Program-made: the position numbers and the translations under genes | NCBI GenBank assembly: GCA_903873585.1 | Contig: CAIQOV010000026.1 | Span: 124,001-188,000, forward strand | Direction: 5' to 3' | Length of the DNA stretch: 64,000 bases | From: an uncultured Rhodobacterales bacterium | GTDB taxonomy: Bacteria; Pseudomonadota; Alphaproteobacteria; Rhodobacterales; Rhodobacteraceae | Shown here: positions 58,465-64,000 of the stretch, in pieces | How positions within the stretch are numbered: the first letter of the stretch is position 1 | How the letters are laid out: every line of letters starts with the position of its first letter | Notes under the pieces: model-generated | The model's database searches: none | The model's input: only the letters and a program-made list of their open reading frames with translations | What the model was told of the DNA's origin: nothing

Positions 58465-58967
58465 TGATTATCGGCAAAACCCGTAGGGTGCGCATTCATT
58501 GCGCACCATTCGCAAGCGCCCCCCTCACCCCTTGAGAAACCGCCCGCCATACCCCAATCCCGCCACGCCTGACGGAACGCCCCCTCGTCCAGATAGCGCT
58601 GGTGGCCGCGCGCCAGCTGCTCTGCGGCGCAAGCGCCGTGATTTCTGGCAAAACCCGTAGGGTGCGCATTCATTGCGCACCATTCGCAAGCGCCCTGCCT
58701 CACCCCTTGCGAAACCGCCCGCCATATCCCAATCCGGCCACGCCTGACGGGAAAGCCCCCTCGTCCAGATAGCGCTGGTGGCCGCGCGCCAGCTGCCCTG
58801 CGGCGCAAGCGCCGTGATTTCTGGCAATACCCGTAGGGTGCGCATTCATTGCGCACCATTCCCAAGCGCCCCCCTCACCCCTTGCGAAACCGCCCACCAT
58901 ACCCCAATCCCGCCACGCCTGACGGGAACGCCCCTTCGTCCAGATACCGCTGATGGCAGCGCGCCAG
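58451..58967. repeat. Tandem array of three about 175-bp units derived from the end of the downstream gene
   Basis: Units start at 58451, 58625 and 58801 (periods 174 and 176). Each holds CGGCG-CAAG-CGCCG, then the hairpin GGTGCGCA-N5-TGCGCACC (58487-58507, 58661-58681, 58837-58857). A copy of the last about 30 codons of the enolase-superfamily gene (minus strand, RYLDEGAFPSGVAGLGYGG and variants) follows. The third unit's coding part is the real gene end (58875-58967). The 519-base gap 58356-58874 holds only this array and the inverted element; no separate gene was found. Confidence 0.92.
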
Positions 58968-60044
58968 TGCCTTGCGGTCCAAGGTCACGCCCAATCCTGC
59001 CCCTTCGGGCAGTGCCAGTTTGCCCGCTTTGGGCACCATCGGCCCGCCCTCAATCACATCATCGCCGTACCAGCGCAGCAAGGTTTGGCTGGCACCCCGC
59101 ACCGCCTCGACCGCTGCTGACACTTGCAGATAGGCCGCCGATCCGATGCCGGTTTCGCCTGAATGAAAGCGAAACCCGACGTTGAATGCCTCTGCCGCTT
59201 TGATAAAGGCCACCGTGGCCGCGATGCCGCCCAGTTCGTTCAGGTTGGTCACAATCGCATCGGGGCAGCGCAGGGCGACGGCTTTGCGCAGGTCGATCCG
59301 GTGGCTGGAAAAGCTGATGTCGGTATGGGCCCGCAGGGCGGCCATATCTTCGTAATCTTCGCAAGGCTCTTCGAACCAGCTGATCTCAAAGGCAGAAAAG
59401 GCGCGCAGGGCAAGGCGGGCGGTGGGCAAGGTGTAGCCGCCATTGGCGTCGATCCGCAACTCGCGCGCACCTATCGCCGCGCGGATTTCGCGCAGCATTG
59501 TGACTTCCTCGGCCATCGAAACGGTTGCGACTTTGCCCTCGAACACCGTCGAACCGTGCGCGTCGATCATCGCGGCGCAATAGCGCGCGATGTCCAGCGG
59601 GGTGGCTTCGCCGGGGTCGATGGCGGGTAGGCGGTAGCTGAAATACTCGGTTAAGGCGACCTCATCGCGCACAGCCCCGCCCAACAGCAACGCCACGGGC
59701 ACGCCTTCGGTTTTGCCCCGCGCGTCCCACATCGCCATTTCGATGCCGCCAAACACCCGCCGCGCCGCCGCAACATTGCCCCAAGGCGTATAAGCCATGC
59801 CCGGCACCACAAGCCCTTCGGCCTGCGAAATCGCCCGCAGGTCAATCCCGATCAGCTTAGCGCCAGCGGCCATCACCTCGCCCACGCGGTCGCCGTCGGC
59901 GCATTCGCCAAGGCCCACCACGCCGTCATCGGTCAGCACTTCGATCACGGTCTTGGTCAAGGATGCCGTTGATCCATACGAAAACCGGTAAGGCGCGCGC
60001 AGCGGGATGTTGACGGGTGTCGCCGTGACAGAGCGGATTTTCAT
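58875..60044 (-). CDS. Enolase-superfamily enzyme (mandelate racemase/glucarate dehydratase-like)
   Basis: This is a 389-aa two-domain protein: N-terminal capping domain (residues 1-130) and TIM barrel. ATG 60044 overlaps the thioesterase stop (ATGA). Metal-ligand candidates are D199 (LRIDANGGY), E225 (WFEEPCED) and D262 or N267 (PDAIVTNLNE). H294 lies in FHSGETGIGSAAYL. The second-strand motif, usually KxK or KxH, reads E169-G-K171 (VFEGKVAT), so the first lysine is replaced by Glu. This points to a dehydratase or epimerase of unknown substrate. The last 30 codons are multiplied in the downstream array. Confidence 0.8.
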   Translation of the reverse strand: MKIRSVTATPVNIPLRAPYRFSYGSTASLTKTVIEVLTDDGVVGLGECADGDRVGEVMAAGAKLIGIDLRAISQAEGLVVPGMAYTPWGNVAAARRVFGGIEMAMWDARGKTEGVPVALLLGGAVRDEVALTEYFSYRLPAIDPGEATPLDIARYCAAMIDAHGSTVFEGKVATVSMAEEVTMLREIRAAIGARELRIDANGGYTLPTARLALRAFSAFEISWFEEPCEDYEDMAALRAHTDISFSSHRIDLRKAVALRCPDAIVTNLNELGGIAATVAFIKAAEAFNVGFRFHSGETGIGSAAYLQVSAAVEAVRGASQTLLRWYGDDVIEGGPMVPKAGKLALPEGAGLGVTLDRKALARCHQRYLDEGAFPSGVAGLGYGGRFRKG

Positions 60045-60457
60045 GCGGCCCTCACATAGCCTTGCAACCGCGCCCGCATCGCGTCTGGCCAAGGTTGCGG
60101 GCCAATTGCGCCGTCGACCTCTTTCGCCCAAACCAAGGTGATCGCGACCACCAAGCGCACCTGCCCGCCGCAAGCGCCCACAATCTCAAACGTCACCGAA
60201 GATGTGCCAAGGCGCAGCACGTCCAACGTCACCTCTAGCACATCGCCCAAGCGCGACGGCGCGCGAAAGTCGGTTTCCAGCCGCACCGTGGGCACACCGG
60301 CGTGCTGTTTCATCATGTCGGCGTAAGACACCCCCACCGCCTCGCGGAAGAAATTCTCGCAGACATGGTTGGTCATTTCAAAATAGCGCGGGTAAAAGAC
60401 GATTCCGGCAGGGTCGCAATGGTTGAATTCGATCGGGTAGAGGCGGCGGTAGAGCAT
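60041..60457 (-). CDS. Hot-dog fold acyl-CoA thioesterase (4-hydroxybenzoyl-CoA thioesterase-like)
   Basis: This is a 138-aa single hot-dog domain. The catalytic-type segment IEFNHCDPAGIVFYPRYFEM at residues 8-27 carries the Asp seen in 4HBT enzymes. The remainder (PSRLGDVLEVTLDVLRLGTS) fits the fold. ATG 60457 is used (GAAAGG 8 bases upstream); a GTG one codon earlier is possible. It is translationally coupled to the enolase-superfamily gene, suggesting a shared aromatic or acyl-CoA route, but the substrate is unknown. Confidence 0.85.
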   Translation of the reverse strand: MLYRRLYPIEFNHCDPAGIVFYPRYFEMTNHVCENFFREAVGVSYADMMKQHAGVPTVRLETDFRAPSRLGDVLEVTLDVLRLGTSSVTFEIVGACGGQVRLVVAITLVWAKEVDGAIGPQPWPDAMRARLQGYVRAA

Positions 60458-60538
60458 CACGATATCCTTTCAAACTCAAAACAAAGCGGGTAAGACCCAG
60501 ATACCATGTCCCAAGGGCTAGGCAAACAGGGGGAAGTC

Positions 60539-61660
60539 ATGTCGGGCGAAAGCTATTTTCTCTATCATTCCATCGGCCAATACCCCGGCAAGGCCCGCGA
60601 TTTGGCGGGTGCTATGGCCGAGTTTGCCCTGTCATGGGGCACGGCGGATGATGGGCAGTGGGCTTACGCTTTGGGCAAACGGCAGGCGTTTATTGACCGT
60701 TGGCGGGCGATTATCAAAGCGCCGGAAGGGTCGACCACGACCTTTGAAAGCGTCACGCAGGCCTTTCACGCGCTTCTTACCGCGTTGCCTGCGGGGCATC
60801 TCAAGGGGCGCAAGGTGCTGGTGGGGGCGGATTGTTTCCCCTCGAACCACTTTTTGCTGCAAGGCTTGGCTGAAAGCTGTGGCTTTACCTTAAAAACCGT
60901 GGCGCTGCGCCAAGGGGCGGCCCATGTCGAGGATGAGGATTTTCTGAACGATTGGACACCCGATGTCGGCCTTGCGCTGCTGACATGGGTGTCGTCGACC
61001 ACCTCGCACCGCATCAATCTGCCCCAGATGGTCGCACATGGCCGCCGGATGGGCAGCCTGATCGGGGTGGATATCACCCAAGCCGCTGGACTGTTGCCCT
61101 TTGATGCCAGCGCGCCCGAGATTGATTTTGCCGTCTCCACCTCGCTTAAATGGATGTGTGGCACGCCGGGGGCAGGGGTTTTGTATCTGTCGCCCCGTTT
61201 GATTGCGCATTGCCAGCCGGAATTGCGCGGATGGTTCAGCCAAGATAACCCGTTCAACTGGGACATCACCCGCTTTGCCCTTGCCCCCGACATCCGCCGC
61301 TTTGACAATGGCACGCCGGGGGTGATGGCGGCGCTGGCCTCTTTGCCCGCGCTTGATTGGCACGCAGCACAAGATCAAGCGCACATCTTGGCGCATAACC
61401 GCAAGCTGACCGCCCGCCTGATTGACGCCGCTGACGACCTTGGCCTACCCCTGCTAACGCCCCGCCCCGAAGCCAAGCGCGGCGGGTCGATCATGGTGCG
61501 CCTGCCCGATACGCTGCCCGCGCCGCAGGTTGTCGCCACCTTGCGCGCTCAAGGCATCACCACCGATGCGCGCAGCCAAACCCTGCGCCTGTCGCCGGGG
61601 ATCATGACCAGCGATGCCGGAACCGACCGTTTGATCGCGGCGTTGAAAGCCCTGCTCTAA
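60539..61660 (+). CDS. Class V aminotransferase-like PLP enzyme (kynureninase/cysteine desulfurase fold)
   Basis: This is a 373-aa fold-type I PLP enzyme. ATG 60539 is preferred (GGGGGAAG upstream) over ATG 60506. The cofactor residues are D178 (GVDITQAAGLLPFD) and the Schiff-base lysine K204 (STSLKWMCGTPGAG). RRFDNGTPGVMAALASLPAL and SGIMTSD-like ends are typical of kynureninase-related proteins. It is divergent from the thioesterase-enolase pair with about 80 bases between, so a shared catabolic route is possible but unproved. Confidence 0.85.
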   Translation: MSGESYFLYHSIGQYPGKARDLAGAMAEFALSWGTADDGQWAYALGKRQAFIDRWRAIIKAPEGSTTTFESVTQAFHALLTALPAGHLKGRKVLVGADCFPSNHFLLQGLAESCGFTLKTVALRQGAAHVEDEDFLNDWTPDVGLALLTWVSSTTSHRINLPQMVAHGRRMGSLIGVDITQAAGLLPFDASAPEIDFAVSTSLKWMCGTPGAGVLYLSPRLIAHCQPELRGWFSQDNPFNWDITRFALAPDIRRFDNGTPGVMAALASLPALDWHAAQDQAHILAHNRKLTARLIDAADDLGLPLLTPRPEAKRGGSIMVRLPDTLPAPQVVATLRAQGITTDARSQTLRLSPGIMTSDAGTDRLIAALKALL

Positions 61661-61661
61661 C

Positions 61662-61687
61662 CTTGCCCAAATACTCCCGCCGAAGGC
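61662..61687 (-). repeat. Dispersed intergenic motif, diverged copy
   Basis: The minus strand reads GCCTTCGGCGGGAGTATTT then GGGCAAG, keeping the GC-rich half and the TATTTGGGC centre but losing the GTATGAAAG tail. It lies 2 bases past the PLP-enzyme stop, before the convergent moaB gene. Confidence 0.75.
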
Positions 61688-61706
61688 TCTTGGTCAGCCC
61701 AAGGCG

Positions 61707-62249
61707 CTACTTGCGGCGTTTGTGCTCGTCCAGTCGGGGCATGATTTCGACGAAGTTGCAGGGGCGGTGGCGGTAGTCTAGCTGCGCTTTCAGGATCTCA
61801 TCCCAAGCATCGCGGCAGGCACCCGGGGATCCGGGCAGGGCGAACAGGTATTTGCCGCCCGCCACCCCCCCTGTGGCGCGCGATTGCACCGCCGATGTGC
61901 CGATCTTTTGCATCGAAACGATGGTGAAGATCGTCCCGAACGCCTCGATCTCTTTCTCATACACATCGCGGTGCGCTTCGACGGTTACGTCGCGGCCCGT
62001 CAGGCCGGTGCCTCCGGTGGACAGGATGACATCAATCGCAGGGTCGGCGATCCATTGGCGCAGACGCGCGGCGATGGTGGTTCGGTCGTCTTGCACAATG
62101 GCGCGCGCGGCCAGCAGGTGGCCAGCCTCGGTTAGCCGTTCGACCAGAGTGTCGCCCGATTTATCCTCGGCCAAGGTGCGGGTGTCAGACACGGTCAGCA
62201 CGGCGATGCGCACGGGGATGAAGTCTTTCGTCTCGTCAAGGCGCGACAT
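61707..62249 (-). CDS. moaB: Molybdenum cofactor biosynthesis protein B
   Basis: MoaB/Mog-type proteins bind molybdopterin and adenylylate it before metal insertion. The 180-aa protein has RIAVLTVSDTRTLAEDKSGD (residues about 14-33), ILSTGGTGLTGRDVT and ALPGSPGACRDAWDEIL, the standard family motifs. It lies 3 bases after the uracil-DNA glycosylase gene on the same strand, so the two are probably co-transcribed. Confidence 0.93.
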   Translation of the reverse strand: MSRLDETKDFIPVRIAVLTVSDTRTLAEDKSGDTLVERLTEAGHLLAARAIVQDDRTTIAARLRQWIADPAIDVILSTGGTGLTGRDVTVEAHRDVYEKEIEAFGTIFTIVSMQKIGTSAVQSRATGGVAGGKYLFALPGSPGACRDAWDEILKAQLDYRHRPCNFVEIMPRLDEHKRRK

Positions 62250-62252
62250 GGG

Positions 62253-63086
62253 TTAGCTCCTAACCGCTTGCAGGCGGGCTTTAAGGGATAGCAGATCGGC
62301 CCAAGCCTCGCGCTTGGCGGCGGGGGTGCGCAGCAGGTTTGCTGGGTGGGTCATCGGCAGAACTGGGCGTTTCAACGCCTGCGCCCAAGTGCCGCGCAGG
62401 CGTAAGATGCCCTTTTCGCCCAGCAGCGTCATGCAGGGCGCGTTGCCCATGGCGACGATGATGTCGGGGTTCACAAGTTCGATATGGCGTTCGACAAAGG
62501 GGCGCATCATCGCGATTTCCTCGGCCGAGGGGTCGCGGTTTTGCGGCGGGCGCCATGGCAGAACGTTGGTGATGTACAAAGCGCTGGCGGGGTCGGCGGA
62601 TTGGCGCGACAGGCCGATGGCTTCGAACATCCGGTCCAAAAGCTGGCCCGCTCGGCCGACAAAGGGCAGCCCCTCTTGATCCTCTTCGCGGCCCGGGGCT
62701 TCGCCCAAGATCACCACGCGCGCAGCGGGGTTGCCGTCGGCAAAAACGGTTGAACGCGCGCCTTTCTTCAGGTCGCAGTGGTCAAAGGCCGCAATGGCAG
62801 CGCGCAGCGCATCCAAGCTGTCGGCAGCGTTGGCGGCCTGTTGGGCGATTGCCACCGCGTCAGCCTTTGGCGCTTGGGCTTGGCTGGCCGGGGCTGGCCG
62901 TGCCTGCGCTGGTCGTGCCTGCGCGGGTGTTTCTACAGCAGGGCGTTCTAGGCGTTCGGGCAGATCATAACGGTTGACGGGCGCATCTTGCAGCCAGTCA
63001 GACACGCCCATCTCTGCCTGCCAGTCTAGGGCTGCAAGGGCGGCTTGCCAGTTTTCCGGCGCAAGGATCGGCGATGTGATTCCCAT
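62253..63086 (-). CDS. Uracil-DNA glycosylase, family 4-like, without the usual Fe-S cysteines
   Basis: This 277-aa protein removes uracil from DNA by family assignment: motif 1 GEAPGREEDQEGLPFVG (128-144), ITNVLPWRPPQNRDPSAEE, and motif 2 MTHPANLLR near residue 253. Family 4 enzymes normally hold a [4Fe-4S] cluster with four cysteines. Here only C104 (FDHCDLKKGA) is in place; the site in NVLPWRPP is Trp and the one in MMRPFVE is Met. The N-terminal 100 residues include a Pro/Ala/Gln-rich linker with short repeats (PAQARPAQARPAPASQAQAP). It is coupled to moaB. Confidence 0.88.
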   Translation of the reverse strand: MGITSPILAPENWQAALAALDWQAEMGVSDWLQDAPVNRYDLPERLERPAVETPAQARPAQARPAPASQAQAPKADAVAIAQQAANAADSLDALRAAIAAFDHCDLKKGARSTVFADGNPAARVVILGEAPGREEDQEGLPFVGRAGQLLDRMFEAIGLSRQSADPASALYITNVLPWRPPQNRDPSAEEIAMMRPFVERHIELVNPDIIVAMGNAPCMTLLGEKGILRLRGTWAQALKRPVLPMTHPANLLRTPAAKREAWADLLSLKARLQAVRS

Positions 63087-63179
63087 CGCTCTAGGGTAAG
63101 CTCTTGGGGGGCGTGAAACAACCTGCCTTTGCCCCCCAGAGTAGTCTTACCAAGATGAAAGGGAAAAGCGGTTCTTACC

Positions 63180-63213
63180 CTTTCATACGTGCCCAAATAT
63201 CCCCGCCGGAGGC
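63180..63213 (-). repeat. Dispersed 34-bp intergenic motif, full copy
   Basis: On the minus strand it is GCCTCCGGCGGGGATATTT followed by GGGCACGTATGAAAG, identical to the copy at 45371-45404. It lies between imuB and the uracil-DNA glycosylase gene, in a 152-base gap, 26 bases after the imuB stop in transcription order. Confidence 0.9.
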
Positions 63214-63238
63214 AGCGACGGTTCACCCAGTGCCGCAT

Positions 63239-64000
63239 TTAGGCGAAAAGACCCTGACAGAACCATCCGCCCGAAATATCTGCCCCGTGCGCATAATACA
63301 GCCACAGGCTTTCGCCCCCCGCCACCTCGACCCGCCAATAGTCGCGCGGGCCAGAGCGCCAGTCTGGATCGTCCAGCCACCATTCTGGGCTGATGCGTTC
63401 GGGGCCTATGGCCACGCGCGTGGTCAGATCGCGGCGGCGCCAGCGGAATTGGGCGGGGGGCGTTGGGTCTTGCGGGGCTGTGACAGGTTCGGGGCTAAAC
63501 AGCGTAAGGGGGCGGGGGGCGCGCGGTTGGGGCCAAGGGGCGGGGTGGGGATCAGACCAAGCCGCTGTCAGGATTTGGGCTGACTTTTCAGGAATATGGC
63601 TTTCGCCCGGATGCAGGCGGGTGACGTTTTCGACCCCAAGCTTGGTGCCCAGTTTGCTGATCAGATCGGCCAGCGCATGGTCAACACTTTGCCGCGCTGT
63701 GGTTGCCGCCGAAGCCGCACCGTGGCCGCGGTGTTGGACAGGGTGCAGCGGTTCGGTTTCAAGCGCCTCTAGCCGCAGGCAGTCGATGCCAAAGCCTGCG
63801 TCGATGCTGTCAAGCTTGAGCAAGATCAGCGGGCGGATCGTATCAAAACGGTCGGCGGGACGGGCAAGGCCGATTTCCACCCGCGCGACTGTGCTGTCGC
63901 TGCGGTAAGCTTCCAGCCGCAGCCGCCGCACGCCGCGCGCGGTGGCGCGCAGCTTGTCACACAGGGGCGGCAGGATGCGGTCAAGGCCAGCGGTGATGTC
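63239..64000 (-). CDS. imuB: ImuB, Y-family polymerase-like mutasome protein (5' part outside window)
   Basis: ImuB is a catalytically inactive Y-family polymerase homologue that links DnaE2 and ImuA to the sliding clamp. The frame is open from base 64000, so the N-terminal polymerase-like part lies beyond the window and 253 C-terminal residues are visible. The end is characteristic: FRWRRRDLTTRVAIGPERIS, PEWWLDDPDW, RDYWRVEVAGGESLWLY and GGWFCQGLFA. In most genomes dnaE2 follows directly; here udg and moaB follow, and dnaE2 is at 46822 on the other strand. Confidence 0.9.
   Translation of the reverse strand, partial: DITAGLDRILPPLCDKLRATARGVRRLRLEAYRSDSTVARVEIGLARPADRFDTIRPLILLKLDSIDAGFGIDCLRLEALETEPLHPVQHRGHGAASAATTARQSVDHALADLISKLGTKLGVENVTRLHPGESHIPEKSAQILTAAWSDPHPAPWPQPRAPRPLTLFSPEPVTAPQDPTPPAQFRWRRRDLTTRVAIGPERISPEWWLDDPDWRSGPRDYWRVEVAGGESLWLYYAHGADISGGWFCQGLFA

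Noticed and set aside
57852-58865. 337-codon minus-strand frame with repeated peptide segments
   Set aside because: The repeated peptides come from reading through the tandem array and antisense to the epimerase; it is not a real repeat protein.
58451-58967. CRISPR-like repeat array
   Set aside because: Units are about 175 bases long, have no unique spacers, and derive from the adjacent coding sequence.

Overview
The window is GC-rich, gene-dense chromosomal DNA from a purple phototrophic alphaproteobacterium of the Rhodobacter type (Rhodobacterales). The basis is a bacteriochlorophyll a photosynthesis gene cluster with a pufX gene, the hemA-cycA pair behind the puh genes, dxs behind puf, an fnrL-hemN pair sharing an FNR box, and paired TGT-N12-ACA (PpsR/CrtJ) operators. 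No pucBA (LH2) genes, transposase, integrase, CRISPR array, tRNA or rRNA were seen. A species is not claimed.

Region 1 (1-28639) is the photosynthesis cluster, built as two arms that meet tail to tail at a bidirectional terminator (14023-14055). The plus-strand arm is bchB(partial)-bchH-bchL-bchM-lhaA-puhA-puhB-puhC-orf98-acsF-puhE-hemA-cycA. The minus-strand arm, read right to left, is crtE-crtF, bchC-bchX-bchY-bchZ-pufQ-pufB-pufA-pufL-pufM-pufX-dxs. crtD-crtC diverge from crtE. Together these encode late bacteriochlorophyll synthesis, spheroidene-type carotenoid steps, the reaction centre, LH1, assembly factors, the first haem/bacteriochlorophyll enzyme, the isoprenoid precursor enzyme and cytochrome c2. 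PpsR operator pairs lie in front of bchC and between crtE and crtD.

Region 2 (28640-33083) has rpmE, rplS, a 770-bp gap filled by a direct repeat of about 208 bp, trmD, the anaerobic regulator fnrL, and hemN. Region 3 (33084-45345) holds a Yej-type peptide ABC transporter coupled to a glycosyltransferase, membrane cytochrome c (cycM), pheA, nudC, a CpdB-like phosphodiesterase broken by one stop codon, and a HAD phosphatase.

Region 4 (45346-58355) runs from the SRP RNA gene with its promoter through rsgA, a C-terminally short dnaE2, transporters, a LysR regulator, two DoxX-like proteins, ffh, a chorismate mutase, rpsP, rimM and a sugar-nucleotide epimerase. Region 5 (58356-64000) has a tandem array of about 175-bp units copied from the end of an enolase-superfamily gene, then that gene, a thioesterase, a PLP enzyme, moaB, a family-4-like uracil-DNA glycosylase and the 3' part of imuB.

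No clearly new defence or metabolic system was found. The most notable signals are repeats and rearrangements: related repeat elements near both ends of a segment whose inversion would rejoin the normally contiguous rpsP-rimM-trmD-rplS-rpmE genes; the tandem array; a dispersed 34-bp intergenic motif in six copies; a 23-codon ORF filling the bchX-bchY gap; and several genes with odd starts, stops or missing domains.
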